Assembly (NCBI RefSeq): GCF_003325755.1 | Contig: NZ_QORI02000001.1 | Span: 248,001 to 312,000, forward strand | DNA length: 64,000 bases | Source: Pseudomonas sp. SST3 | GTDB taxonomy: Bacteria > Pseudomonadota > Gammaproteobacteria > Pseudomonadales > Pseudomonadaceae | Direction of reading: 5' to 3' | Shown: in pieces, positions 1-8,007 of the stretch | How the letters are laid out: each line of letters starts with the position of its first letter | How positions within the stretch are numbered: the stretch's first letter is position 1 | Position numbers and translations under genes: made by a program | Notes under the pieces: generated by a model | What the model was told of the DNA's origin: nothing | What the model saw: the letters and a program-made list of their open reading frames with translations, nothing else | Database searches by the model: none

Positions 1-890
1 CTCGCCCCACTTTCGGAGAAGCGCACCTGGCCGTAGCTGTCGCCGAACAGCTCTTTGTACAATGCTTCGGCCGAGGCGGTCAGCAGCAGGATTTCCACCC
101 GGCGGTTGGCGCCGTTCTGAGGGTCTTCGGGGTGCAGCGGCATGACATCGGCCTGCGCAGTCACCTGCAGAACCGAGCGTTCGGCCAGACCGGCATCGAC
201 CAGGGCATTGCGCGCGCGCAGAGCGCGATCGCCGGAGAGATTCCAGTTGTTGTAGCCGTTCTTCTGCCGATAGGGCGTGCCATCGGTATGGCCGCTGATG
301 ATCAGCTTGTTGTCCACTTTTTCCAGGACGCCGGCGAGTACGCCCAGCAGCTTCTGAAAGTGCGGGTTGAGCGTGGCACTGCCGCGCTGGAACATGAAGC
401 GTTGCTGGTCGTCCTTGATCAGAATGCGCAGCCCCTGCGGGACCACATCCACTTCGAGGTTGGCCAGAGCGTCGACTTCGCTGGCGACCTCGCGCATCAG
501 GTCGGCAAGCTTCTTCAGCTCCTCGGTCGAACCATAATTGTGGCTGCCGTCTTGCTCGCGCTTCGACTCGCTATCCTCTGTGTTTTCGGCCTGAGGCGGA
601 CGCACCGGCATCCCGTCGAGTTCCAGCGGCGACCGGCTGGTGCCGTCGAAGATCCCCGCGCCGCCATCGACCAGCGGATTGCTTTCCATCTCGCCGTACG
701 ACGGGTTGGATTTCTCCATTTGCGGCTGGATGATCCAGAGCACCATGAACAGCGCCATCATCGCCAGGGTGAAGTCGGCAAAGGCCACCTTCCAGGCACC
801 GCCATGCTCGTCGCCGTGGCCCTTCTTGCTACGGCGCTTGATGATGATCTCGTGCTCGCCTCCGGCGCCGCCCTTGCCCCTGCTTTTCAT
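1..890 (-). CDS. lafU: Lateral flagellar stator protein LafU (MotB-like), C-terminus beyond window
   Basis: MotB-type stator subunit that anchors the motor to peptidoglycan and forms the ion channel with MotA/LafT. Reading leftward from the ATG at 890 gives a charged N-terminus, then one membrane segment starting KVAFADFTLAMM with the channel aspartate at residue 39. A C-terminal OmpA-like domain follows, with the peptidoglycan-binding stretch SGHTDGTPYR and later NGANRRVEILL. The gene runs off the left edge after about 296 codons. Its start overlaps the lafT stop (ATGA), implying coupled translation. The position after lafS and lafT matches the lateral-flagellum order; lafU rather than motB is inferred from this context. 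Confidence 0.93.
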   Translation of the reverse strand, partial: MKSRGKGGAGGEHEIIIKRRSKKGHGDEHGGAWKVAFADFTLAMMALFMVLWIIQPQMEKSNPSYGEMESNPLVDGGAGIFDGTSRSPLELDGMPVRPPQAENTEDSESKREQDGSHNYGSTEELKKLADLMREVASEVDALANLEVDVVPQGLRILIKDDQQRFMFQRGSATLNPHFQKLLGVLAGVLEKVDNKLIISGHTDGTPYRQKNGYNNWNLSGDRALRARNALVDAGLAERSVLQVTAQADVMPLHPEDPQNGANRRVEILLLTASAEALYKELFGDSYGQVRFSESGA

Positions 891-1759
891 GCGGCGTCCC
901 TTTCTTCCTCATACAGGGTCACCCATTTTTCCAGCTGACGGAAGGCGGGTTTGACGTCCTGTTCGATCAACTTGCGACCGGCGTCGACCGCCAGCAGTGT
1001 AGGCTTGCCGGCAACATGCGCCACCAAGGTTGTGCGCACGCATTCCAGGGCTGACAGCTCGGTCTTGATCCGCTGGCTCATGGCGTTGGACAGCGGATCC
1101 ATCAGGCAATAGCAGAAGAAGATGCCGAGGAAGGTGCCAACCAGGGCCGCCGCCACGTGGGCGCCAATTTCCGCAACGCTGCCGCCGATGCTGCCCATGG
1201 TGATGATGATGCCCATGATCGCGGCGAGAATACCGAAGCCGGGCATGGCCTCACCGATCTTGTGAAGGGAACGCGCCGGCTGCAGCAAAGCGTGCTCCAT
1301 GGCTTCGAGCTCCTGTTCGAGGAACCCTTCCAGTTCGTGGGCGGTAATCTTGCCCATGGCCATCAGCCGGAAGTTGTCGGCGATGAATGCCATCAGGTTA
1401 CGTTCTTGCAGGATCAGCGGGTAGCGGACGAAAAGATCGCTCTGCTCCGGCTCCTCGATATGCGAATCGAGTACCTTGAGACCACCGACATCGACCATTT
1501 CCAGCAGCTCATAGAGCAGCATCAGCAGCTGGCGCTGGAACTCCTCACCGCGACGCTGATAGGCGAAGACGCCCTTGATCTGGTGCAGCATCTCGATCAG
1601 CACTTCCTTGGGGTTGCCCACCACCAGGCTGCCGAGTGCGGCACCTAGGATGATGACCACCTCGGCCGGCTGCCAGAGCATGCGCATGTCGCCATTCGCC
1701 ATGGCGTAGCCGCCAAGCACGGCGCCAATGATGATGAATGCACCTATTACTTTCTGCAT
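887..1759 (-). CDS. lafT: Lateral flagellar stator protein LafT (MotA-like)
   Basis: MotA-family stator subunit of 290 aa, the usual length for the family. It forms the ion channel with LafU and transmits torque to FliG. Visible features are an N-terminal membrane pair (start MQKVIGAFIIIGAVLGG), a cytoplasmic loop of about 130 residues and a C-terminal membrane pair with the family stretch MPGFGILAAIMGIIITMGSI and then ALVGTFLGIFFCY. It lies 4 bp from lafS upstream and overlaps lafU downstream, so these three are one operon. The ion used (H+ or Na+) cannot be read safely; lateral systems usually use protons. Confidence 0.94.
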   Translation of the reverse strand: MQKVIGAFIIIGAVLGGYAMANGDMRMLWQPAEVVIILGAALGSLVVGNPKEVLIEMLHQIKGVFAYQRRGEEFQRQLLMLLYELLEMVDVGGLKVLDSHIEEPEQSDLFVRYPLILQERNLMAFIADNFRLMAMGKITAHELEGFLEQELEAMEHALLQPARSLHKIGEAMPGFGILAAIMGIIITMGSIGGSVAEIGAHVAAALVGTFLGIFFCYCLMDPLSNAMSQRIKTELSALECVRTTLVAHVAGKPTLLAVDAGRKLIEQDVKPAFRQLEKWVTLYEEERDAA

Positions 1760-1763
1760 GACG

Positions 1764-2498
1764 TTACTGACTCTTCTCGGTTAGGAAGCGACAGGCCTTA
1801 CCAATCGCCTGTTTGCTCAGCTGGCAGACCCGGGCATCGCTGACTTCCAGCACCAGGGCAATCTCTTTCAAACTCAATTCGTGCTGGTAATACAGCGTCA
1901 GCACCAGCCGCTCGCGTTCGTCCAGCCGCGCCAGCGCCTGTTCCAGCACGCGTTCCTTGATCAGGCGCTCCTCGAACAGCTCGGTGGTGTCGGGAAAATG
2001 CTCGTGGCCGCTCTGCAACAACTCATCGAGGCTTTCGATGGCTTCGGATGAGTCGGCCCAGAGGAAGTCCTGGTAATCCTTTTCGCCCAGCCCGGTGTGC
2101 GCCTTGATTTCTTCGTCGCTGGGCTCGTGGCCTAGCTGGCGCGACAGGTCACGAATCGCATCGCGTACCTTGTGCGCCTGCTGCCGAACCTGGCGCGGAC
2201 GCCAATCCTGACGGCGTAATTCGTCAAGGATCGCACCCCGAATGCGCAGGGAGGCGAACTTACCGAACTGCTCATCCGGCTCGCCATAGCGCCGCAGCCC
2301 CTCGAGCAGTCCCATCATGCCGATCTGCTCCATGTCCTCGCGATCGAGGACCTGGTTGGCCTGTAGGGAAAGCTGCCGGACGATACGTTTGACCAGCGGC
2401 AGATACTGCATCAGCCAGCGCTGCTCGACCGCCGGTGCGAACACCGATGGGGCAGCCGGCGTGGCGCCGTAGTAGTCGATGGGGCAAGTGGCGCTCAT
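1764..2498 (-). CDS. lafS: Flagellar sigma-28 factor (FliA/LafS-like)
   Basis: Alternative sigma factor of the FliA family, 244 aa, expected to direct transcription of late flagellar genes. Region 2 is seen around DREDMEQIGMMGLLEGLRRY, with the core-binding and -10-recognition helices. Region 3 contains RRQDWRPRQVRQQA. Region 4 is a helix-turn-helix around SLKEIALVLEVSDARVCQLS. It sits between fliL and lafT in the same leftward transcription unit, as lafS does in Vibrio lateral clusters. The nearby FlgM (7106-7381) is the obvious anti-sigma partner. A second, polar-system FliA elsewhere in the genome is likely but not visible. Confidence 0.92.
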   Translation of the reverse strand: MSATCPIDYYGATPAAPSVFAPAVEQRWLMQYLPLVKRIVRQLSLQANQVLDREDMEQIGMMGLLEGLRRYGEPDEQFGKFASLRIRGAILDELRRQDWRPRQVRQQAHKVRDAIRDLSRQLGHEPSDEEIKAHTGLGEKDYQDFLWADSSEAIESLDELLQSGHEHFPDTTELFEERLIKERVLEQALARLDERERLVLTLYYQHELSLKEIALVLEVSDARVCQLSKQAIGKACRFLTEKSQ

Positions 2499-2508
2499 GG
2501 CGGGGCCT

Positions 2509-2970
2509 TTACTGCACGATCAGCTTGTTGACCAGCACGTGCTTGAACGGCACCGCTGCGTTCTTGCTGGCAAAGTCGGCGAACAGGACGGTTTCAAGAC
2601 GCTCCTGCAGATCGCTGATCTTCAATCCACGCAATTCTTCGAATGACATCGACGACAGGTAGCCCACCACCGAGTTACGCACGATAGGTTCGGCCTGTTC
2701 GAATTTCTTAGGCTCATCAGACGCGTCAGCCTGCAAGGCGAGGTCCAGCACGAAGTAATGCTCACGACCGTCCCCGCGCACGCTGACGATGACCTTCTCT
2801 ACCGGGAAGAACTCGTACTCCGAGGGTTCGGTCGGTTCAGCCGCCGCGACCTCTTCAGAGGCGGTGCCTTCCAGGCCGGGCTTGAGCAGCCAGTAACTGA
2901 CACCAACGCCACCGGCAACGGTCAGGACGTTGAGCAGTAGCATCAGCAGGACAAGACGGGGCGTCGACAT
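2509..2970 (-). CDS. fliL: Flagellar basal body-associated protein FliL
   Basis: Single-pass membrane protein of 153 aa that surrounds and supports the stator at the flagellar motor. The N-terminal membrane helix begins at about residue 6 (LVLLMLLLNVLTVAGGVGVS). A periplasmic domain follows with the FliL pattern of short beta strands (KVIVSVRGDGREHYFVLDL) and a C-terminal helix ending LVNKLIVQ. It lies between fliK and lafS, equivalent to lafF of Vibrio lateral systems. The gap to lafS is 10 bp and to fliK 36 bp, so cotranscription is expected. Confidence 0.9.
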   Translation of the reverse strand: MSTPRLVLLMLLLNVLTVAGGVGVSYWLLKPGLEGTASEEVAAAEPTEPSEYEFFPVEKVIVSVRGDGREHYFVLDLALQADASDEPKKFEQAEPIVRNSVVGYLSSMSFEELRGLKISDLQERLETVLFADFASKNAAVPFKHVLVNKLIVQ

Positions 2971-3006
2971 AACACACTCACAATTGGCTAATTAGGTTGA
3001 ATCAGG

Positions 3007-4188
3007 TCAAACCGTGATCAATACATCCCGGGGGCGACCGCTCTCCCGGCTCTGTTCCTGGTCGTGCGGCCGCGCCGCCAAAGGCAACTCCTCACCGGCC
3101 AGCGCCGTGCGCTGGCGCTGCTGGCCCTGCTGGCCGCCGCTGTCGGCGCCCACTTGCACGTTGACCTGTACGAAATGCTGGCCCACCAGTTCCTGGCGCA
3201 GGCGATCGCTGGTCTGTTGCAGCAGGCGCGCCACGTCGATGTTCGCCGCGGTCAGCTGAACGTTCAGCCGGCCCGACTCATGGCTGAGCATGATTTCCAT
3301 GCTGCCCAGCTCTGGCGGATCGAGGCGGATGGTGGCGCTCTGGATCTTCTGCTGGATCTGCAGATCGACGTTCTCACGCAGTGCATGCAGCATCTGCTCG
3401 CCCCATTTGGCCTCCGGCGCCTGCAGCTTCAGCGCACGATCAGCCGCCTGGGCCGGCGTCGTCTGCCCACGCTCGACCGTGCTGGTCAGCGGCTCCCCGG
3501 CTTCCAGCGGCTCGGCCGCGCTCAGCAGCGGCTCCAGCGAGGCTGTCGGCAAGGCCTCGGCCAGCGCTGGTGCGACTGCGGGCAGTGCCAGGCTCACCTC
3601 GACGGTGGGTTTCGGCATGGCCGGCATGACCCGGTTCGCTTCGGCGACTTGGCGCTGAAAGCTACCTGTCATCAGAGCTTGCAGCCGCTCGGCCTGTGTG
3701 TTCTCGAACGGCTGATCAGCAACCGGGGCTTGCCCTGGCAACCAGGCGAGCAGTTCCTCCGCCGGCGGTACGACAGCTTCTGGCAGCGCCTGCGGGACCG
3801 GATCAGATGTCGCACCCAGTCGCCCCGCATCACGGGCCTGAATTTCGGCCAGCTGCTGATCGATCATGCCCAGCAGCCATTGTTCGGGGGTCAGCTCTTG
3901 CGGGGCCTCGGCGCCCTGGGTGGCGGTGCCGCCCAGCTGCATGACCTGTCCCTGCTCGGCTGCCGGGGCCGGCAGTGCGCCTTGCAACAAGGCCGCAGGC
4001 AGCCCGCCCGGCAGAGCCTCGCTTTCGCTGGATGCAAGCTGCATGCGCTCACCGAAACCACGCATGGTGTCGCCTGTCAGCTGTCGGCCAGCGGCGGGCT
4101 GGCCGCCGTTGGCAGCGCGTACCGGCGTTGGCAGCGCGGACTCGGCGCTTGCGCCGGCTGCGCGCGTGGCTGAAATCGACTGGATCAT
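3007..4188 (-). CDS. fliK: Flagellar hook-length control protein FliK
   Basis: Secreted ruler protein of 393 aa that measures hook length and switches FlhB export specificity. The N-terminal two thirds are low-complexity, rich in Ala, Pro and Gln, as is normal for FliK. The C-terminal domain at about residues 270-350 carries the diagnostic stretch IRLDPPELGSMEIMLS and then VQLTAANIDVARLLQ, followed by a Gln-rich tail. The ATG at 4188 overlaps the stop of fliT (ATGA). It corresponds to lafE of lateral clusters. The poorly conserved N-terminus could hide a different start, but the overlap favours this one. Confidence 0.9.
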   Translation of the reverse strand: MIQSISATRAAGASAESALPTPVRAANGGQPAAGRQLTGDTMRGFGERMQLASSESEALPGGLPAALLQGALPAPAAEQGQVMQLGGTATQGAEAPQELTPEQWLLGMIDQQLAEIQARDAGRLGATSDPVPQALPEAVVPPAEELLAWLPGQAPVADQPFENTQAERLQALMTGSFQRQVAEANRVMPAMPKPTVEVSLALPAVAPALAEALPTASLEPLLSAAEPLEAGEPLTSTVERGQTTPAQAADRALKLQAPEAKWGEQMLHALRENVDLQIQQKIQSATIRLDPPELGSMEIMLSHESGRLNVQLTAANIDVARLLQQTSDRLRQELVGQHFVQVNVQVGADSGGQQGQQRQRTALAGEELPLAARPHDQEQSRESGRPRDVLITV

Positions 4189-4508
4189 CCCCTCTCTCCG
4201 GCTTGGAACATGTCAATGCGCTGGTAGGCGGCACGCCCTTCGGCGTACTCGAGGTGGTGTAACAGCAGCAGGCGCAGACGCTCACATTCATCGGCGCAGG
4301 CTTGCACACCTTCGCCATGGAGCTGCTTGAGTAGCTGCTTGGCGGCAAGCGTTGACTCGTCGAGCTCGTGCTGCCGAGGCAGCGCTTCGAGGCAGCGGCG
4401 AATATCACCGTCCACCTTCGCCACGGCGTTCCAGTCGCTGGCCTGCAACGCCTGCTGCAACTGCTCGTGCAGCGCGGTCAGGCGGTCGCAATCACTTACG
4501 GGCGGCAC
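4185..4508 (-). CDS. fliT: FliT-like flagellar export chaperone
   Basis: Small, mostly helical cytoplasmic protein in the fliT/lafD position between fliS and fliK; FliT chaperones the cap protein FliD. The reading frame extends back to 4559 inside fliS. I chose the GTG at 4508, which gives 107 aa and a 17-bp overlap with the fliS stop, as typical FliT proteins are about 100-120 aa. Predicted helices include LTALHEQLQQALQAS and STLAAKQLLKQL. Sequence conservation of FliT is low, so the name rests largely on gene order, size and helical character. The start codon is uncertain. Confidence 0.72.
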   Translation of the reverse strand: MPPVSDCDRLTALHEQLQQALQASDWNAVAKVDGDIRRCLEALPRQHELDESTLAAKQLLKQLHGEGVQACADECERLRLLLLHHLEYAEGRAAYQRIDMFQAGERG

Positions 4509-4890
4509 TGACGCCCTCCCAGCCTTCGCGGAGAATGCCGAGCAGGTTGCCCACTTCATCCAGCCCTTCGAGCGACAGCGTCACGCTGACGTCGGAAAGG
4601 CGGTAGATGCAGTACTCGTAGAGGCGCGCCAACCCCTGTACGACTTCGCCGCCGCCCTCTTCATCGAGGGCGCCATTGAGACCGTTGAGGATGTTCATGC
4701 ACTTCTCCAGGGAAGCGCCCTTCTGCTGATAACGCTTGTGCTCGATATGGCCACGGGCACGGGCCAGCTCGTCAAGCAGGCCATCCATCAGCACCAGCAC
4801 CAGCTCGTAAGGCGAAGCGGAGGCCGCGCGGGCCTCCAGATCTACCGAGCGGTAGCTGTCGTAACTGTCGTTTTGGAGATAAGTGCTCAT
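4492..4890 (-). CDS. fliS: Flagellin export chaperone FliS
   Basis: Cytoplasmic chaperone of 132 aa that binds the C-terminus of flagellin and prevents premature assembly. The family hallmarks are visible: YEVVL-like stretch SPYELVLVLMDGLLDELARA, then KGASLEKCMNILNGLNGALD and a late ARLYEYCIYRLSDV helix. The start overlaps the fliD stop by 4 bp. It is equivalent to lafC. Its client, a lateral flagellin, is not encoded in this window, so the chaperone is separated from its substrate gene. Confidence 0.92.
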   Translation of the reverse strand: MSTYLQNDSYDSYRSVDLEARAASASPYELVLVLMDGLLDELARARGHIEHKRYQQKGASLEKCMNILNGLNGALDEEGGGEVVQGLARLYEYCIYRLSDVSVTLSLEGLDEVGNLLGILREGWEGVSAARK

Positions 4891-6209
4891 CCGAACAATC
4901 CGTAGGTCTGTTCCATGGTCTGCATGGTCTGCATCATGGAGGTGAACTGCTTGAGGTAGCGGCTGTAGTGCGTGTCGTACTGTTGTTGCAGGTTTTCGAA
5001 CTGCTCGTCGACACGGCGCAGGCTCATATCCAGCGAGTCCATGCGGTTCTTCAGCATGCCGTTAGTCGTGCTGGTGTAGCTGGTGACGGTCTTGTCGATA
5101 CTGTCGAGCAGGTTGTCTTTGCCGGTGAACAGCGCCTCGAAGCCTGCCGGGTCGGCTGCCACGGCAGCGTCAAAGCGCTTGGCGTCGATGACCAGCTTGC
5201 CGTTGCGGTCGGAACTGATGCCGAAGTCGATCAGGCTGTTGCCACCGAAATCGGTCCGCAGCAGGCCGTTGAGACGGCTCTCGATGGAGCGCACGCTGGA
5301 ATCGCCAGCCAGCGGGCCGCGCTTCGCGGTTTCGTTGCCGCTGGCGGTCAGGCTGTCGAAGCTGGTCATCAGCGCGTTGAACGAATCGACGAAGGTTTGT
5401 GCCTGGGTCTTGGTCGCGGTCTTGTCCTGACCAATCACCATGTTCAACGGCTGCTCGCCGGCTGCATGGGTCTTGGTGAACGTCACGCTGACGCCCTCGA
5501 TCACATTGTCGAAGGTATTGCTGGAATTGGTCAGCAGCATGCCGGTCTCACCACCGAGACGCACCTTGGCATCCTGTGCCTTGGTCAGTTCGAGCATATT
5601 GGTGATGGAGGCGTCCAGCCCGGCACTGGTGCCCGTGCTGCTTACGGTAATCGCGTTGGCCGCGCCGCTCGCCTCACTGGACAGCACTAGCGAGACTTCC
5701 CCATTGCTGCGCACCAGGGTCGCCTGCGTGCCAGTGTTGGCCGCATGGTTGTTGATAGCCGCCGCCAGCTCGTCCAGCGAGTTGCTGCCATCGCCATCGC
5801 TGTCGATGGTGCTCAGGTCGATGTCGAACGAAGCGCCTGCCTGGCCGAGTGTGAGCGTCCCTGTGCCGATGTCGGCCGAGGTGAGCCCGTTCAGCGCGAC
5901 TTGATGGGCACTGGCCAGCTGTTCGGTGAAGAAATCGTAGCTGCCGGGCTGCGCCGTGGTGCCGACAGTCGCAGTGGCATAACCGTCTTTGCTGAAGGTC
6001 GCGCTGTTGACCAGCATGCTCGAACTACCGCCGTTGAGCTTAGTGACCGCCGATTTGAACGTACTCAGGGCAGTGCGCAGCGCGCTCAACGCGTCACGCT
6101 GCGTTTGGTAGCGCAGCTCGTTGCGGTTAAGCCGATCCATCGAAGACTGAACTTCGTAGGTGGCCAACTGCGTCGACATCTGCTGTACGTAATCGGAATT
6201 TATAGCCAT
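4887..6209 (-). CDS. fliD: Flagellar hook-associated protein 2 (filament cap) FliD
   Basis: Capping protein at the filament tip that folds incoming flagellin. N-terminal FliD domain: YVQQMSTQLATYEVQSSMDR with coiled-coil character. The central region is Ser/Thr/Gly-rich, as in exported filament-axis proteins. The C-terminal FliD domain (about residues 225-440) ends in a heptad-rich helix, DEQFENLQQQYDTHYSRYL. I start at the ATG at 6209 (440 aa) rather than 6215, because AGAGGGG lies directly against the upstream ATG and is properly spaced for 6209. This is the first gene of the fliD-S-T-K-L-lafS-T-U unit. A flagellin gene normally precedes it in lateral clusters and is missing here. Confidence 0.93.
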   Translation of the reverse strand: MAINSDYVQQMSTQLATYEVQSSMDRLNRNELRYQTQRDALSALRTALSTFKSAVTKLNGGSSSMLVNSATFSKDGYATATVGTTAQPGSYDFFTEQLASAHQVALNGLTSADIGTGTLTLGQAGASFDIDLSTIDSDGDGSNSLDELAAAINNHAANTGTQATLVRSNGEVSLVLSSEASGAANAITVSSTGTSAGLDASITNMLELTKAQDAKVRLGGETGMLLTNSSNTFDNVIEGVSVTFTKTHAAGEQPLNMVIGQDKTATKTQAQTFVDSFNALMTSFDSLTASGNETAKRGPLAGDSSVRSIESRLNGLLRTDFGGNSLIDFGISSDRNGKLVIDAKRFDAAVAADPAGFEALFTGKDNLLDSIDKTVTSYTSTTNGMLKNRMDSLDMSLRRVDEQFENLQQQYDTHYSRYLKQFTSMMQTMQTMEQTYGLFG

Positions 6210-6484
6210 CACCATCCCCTCTTATGTTTGGTAGAGCAAAATGGATGCCAGGTCGGGAAAGCCCGTATAGGGGCATTCGACGGCAACCATGCAGAAAAAA
6301 GGCTTCCGCAACGCGACGTGACGAGGAAACGGGGAAAGGCCGTTTCCGCCTGTGCCGATGGCGGAGCATCTCTCTGTAAAGGCGACGTCAGAGGCGCGCT
6401 AGTTAAAGCGGCGACCGAAAAGGATTAATTCTTCGCCAGAAAGGCGAAGTGGTGCCCAGACAGAGTTGCGCCTGCAAACCTCGA

Positions 6485-6619
6485 TCGCCAGCGAGCTGGC
6501 GCCTACGAAAAGCAGTGCGTGCTTCGATGATCAGTGCCAAACCTGCCGGGCGGCGTGCGGATTGATGTCAGAACAGGCGGATGCGACAGCCGCCCCCGTA
6601 GGCGCCAGCTTGCTGGCGA
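6485..6619. repeat. Inverted REP pair (REPIN)
   Basis: Two 22-bp REP sequences in opposite orientation, 6485-6506 (tcgccagcgagctggcgcct...) and 6598-6619 (...ggcgccagcttgctggcga), differing by one base when aligned as reverse complements. Each is itself palindromic, and together they form a REPIN of about 135 bp. Such elements are mobilised in trans by RAYT transposases in pseudomonads; no RAYT gene is in this window. Confidence 0.85.
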
Positions 6620-6665
6620 CCCACAGGCCTGAGCATTTTCATAAGAGTACGGGGGCGCTTTTTTT
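6591..6665 (+). terminator. Terminator-like long stem enclosing a REP arm
   Basis: The decamer CGCCCCCGTA at 6591-6600 is repeated in reverse complement at 6648-6657 (TACGGGGGCG) and is followed by C and seven T residues. This makes a rho-independent-type structure for rightward transcription, with one REP hairpin inside its loop. No rightward gene lies upstream, so it may stop antisense transcription toward flgN or be a relic of a lost gene. Confidence 0.5.
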
Positions 6666-6668
6666 GCC

Positions 6669-7109
6669 TCAGTACGCCTGCGGCGAATAGAGCCGTGCGT
6701 CCTGACCGCCAGCAAGCAGCTGTTGCAGAATGTCGTGGTGCATGGCGAGCAGTTTGCCGTTGCGTTCGTTGAACTGCTGGCATTGCATGGCGAGGTCGCC
6801 GACCTGCTGCCAGTGCTGTTGCAACGATTCGCCGCGCTCACCCGAGCAGCTGGAGAGCAGGCGGCGCATGCCGACACCGGTCGGCTCGAGGCGGAAGGCA
6901 GCCAGCACCTTGCTGCGGCGCTGTGCCCGCGCGGCGATGGCTTCGACGCGAACGGTGATCTGCAAATTGATGCGATCGATCTCCGGGACGTCGCGCTCCA
7001 GCAGGTGACCGTAGAGCGCCTGCATCAGTTCGCGAAGGGCGAGGTAGTCGCCACAGTCCTGCTGCAGATCGTCATCGACAACCGTCAGCAGCTTGTCACG
7101 CTGGTTCAC
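6669..7109 (-). CDS. flgN: Flagella synthesis protein FlgN (export chaperone)
   Basis: Helical chaperone of 146 aa for the hook-filament junction proteins FlgK and FlgL. Start MNQRDKLLTVVDDDLQQD, followed by LALRELMQALYGHLLERD, fits the amphipathic helices of FlgN. A second helical half includes LQQHWQQVGDLAMQCQQFNERN, whose NxxNGKLL-like stretch is typical of the family. The start overlaps the flgM stop (ATGA). In Vibrio lateral clusters flgMN sit next to the flgBCD genes; here the pair is isolated from any rod or hook gene. Its clients must be encoded elsewhere. Confidence 0.83.
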   Translation of the reverse strand: MNQRDKLLTVVDDDLQQDCGDYLALRELMQALYGHLLERDVPEIDRINLQITVRVEAIAARAQRRSKVLAAFRLEPTGVGMRRLLSSCSGERGESLQQHWQQVGDLAMQCQQFNERNGKLLAMHHDILQQLLAGGQDARLYSPQAY

Positions 7110-7381
7110 GCATCATTCCCGCGGTGATAGCTGAGCATACTGCCCGCCAGCTCGCCCGGATTGGTGCTGATCTCGCCGCGCTGCAGGGCCTGCTTGATCG
7201 CCGCGACGCGATCCAGATCGACCTCGGGCATGGCGCGCAAGGCTTCGTGCATCTGCTCCAACGGCAGGCTTTCGGCCTGACGGGCCGCCGGCTGGGCAGC
7301 GGGACGGGCGGAGGCCTGACGAACCGAGGCGAGCTCGGTAGGGGTGACGGAGGCGGGCTTGAAGTGCCGGCTGATTTCCAT
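7106..7381 (-). CDS. flgM: Anti-sigma-28 factor FlgM
   Basis: Secreted inhibitor of the flagellar sigma factor, 91 aa. The N-terminal half is disordered, rich in Ala, Pro and Arg. The C-terminal sigma-binding half contains MPEVDLDRVAAIKQALQRGE and then NPGELAGSMLSYH, a clear FlgM signature. The reading frame opens at a TTG at 7417, but the ATG at 7381 is preceded by GGAACG at a suitable distance and gives the usual family length. Retained on the cytoplasmic side it should hold LafS inactive until hook completion. Confidence 0.9.
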   Translation of the reverse strand: MEISRHFKPASVTPTELASVRQASARPAAQPAARQAESLPLEQMHEALRAMPEVDLDRVAAIKQALQRGEISTNPGELAGSMLSYHRGNDA

Positions 7382-7493
7382 GATTTTCGTTCCAACTCGG
7401 TGGTTACTGCCTAACAAGCGACCGCTCGGGCGGATAACTTAAATCTTTTTTGCAAACGCACGGACGAGTGGTACGGGGCGGGTCCTCGTCGCC

Positions 7494-7554
7494 GAGCTCT
7501 TGCTGGCGATCCGCCGTGGCGCAAGCCCATGATCGCCAGCAAGCGGGCGCCTAC
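7494..7554. repeat. REP palindrome pair between fliJ and flgM
   Basis: Contains a perfect 12-bp inverted repeat, TTGCTGGCGATC at 7500-7511 and GATCGCCAGCAA at 7531-7542, with the REP tail gcgcctac at 7547-7554. The arms match those of the REP pair at 6485-6619. It lies in the 200-bp gap between fliJ and flgM and could attenuate readthrough from the fliE-J operon into flgM-flgN. Confidence 0.75.
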
Positions 7555-7581
7555 AATGCCGGGCCGAAGCGACCGATGCTC

Positions 7582-8007
7582 CTAGGCGATCCGGTTCCGC
7601 CACCAGCTCTGCGCCGCCAAACCATCCTGAATCTTCTGCTCCTGCGCGGCCAGCAGTTGTTGCCACTGCTGCATCTTCGCGTCGATCACATGCTCGACAA
7701 CCTTCTCGCTGCGCATGGCCTGCATCAACTCCTGCTGGATGCGTCCTAAGGCCTGCTCGGCCACGGCCAGTTCACGGCGCTGCAGTTCGACCATCTTGTA
7801 CAGCGTGGCCTTGTAGCGCTGCTGGTTGTCGCGCTGCAGCGGGGTATTCATCGGCACGCTAAAGCCACAGAGACGGCTCAAGCCAGCAATGTTGTTGCGA
7901 TAGCGCTGGCAGAGGTTCTGCTGATACTGAACTTGGCCGAGCATCTGCTTGACCCGGTTGCCGCGCAGGCTGGCCAGGCGCGTGAGCGTTTCGATCTGCT
8001 GCTTCAT
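7582..8007 (-). CDS. fliJ: Flagellar export protein FliJ
   Basis: Coiled-coil component of the flagellar export ATPase complex, 141 aa. It sits like a gamma-subunit stalk in the FliI hexamer and passes chaperone-substrate complexes to FlhA. The ATG at 8007 overlaps the fliI stop (ATGA). The protein is nearly all helix with heptads, for example YNNIAGLSRLCG preceded by VQYQQNLCQRYR and followed by MVELQRRELAVAEQALGR. It is the last gene of the lafK-fliEFGHIJ block. Assignment rests on position, size and coiled-coil pattern. Confidence 0.88.
   Translation of the reverse strand: MKQQIETLTRLASLRGNRVKQMLGQVQYQQNLCQRYRNNIAGLSRLCGFSVPMNTPLQRDNQQRYKATLYKMVELQRRELAVAEQALGRIQQELMQAMRSEKVVEHVIDAKMQQWQQLLAAQEQKIQDGLAAQSWWRNRIA

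Larger units (their letters stand above)
6210..6668. other. Intergenic region where a flagellin gene would be expected
   Basis: This 459-bp gap between fliD and flgN has no convincing gene on either strand. It holds a 7-bp-stem hairpin at about 6325-6347 (ggaaacg/cgtttcc), another at about 6431-6449 (cttcgcc/ggcgaag), a REP pair at 6485-6619 and a terminator-like structure ending at 6665. Promoter elements for fliD must be here, but I could not find a clean sigma-28 -35/-10 pair. Lateral systems usually carry lafA (flagellin) just upstream of fliD. Confidence 0.6.

Noticed and set aside
7382..7470. Possible sigma-28 promoter upstream of flgM (TTAAGTTA...GGTCGCTT on the minus strand)
   Set aside because: The -35 half is fair but the -10 half does not resemble GCCGATAA closely enough.
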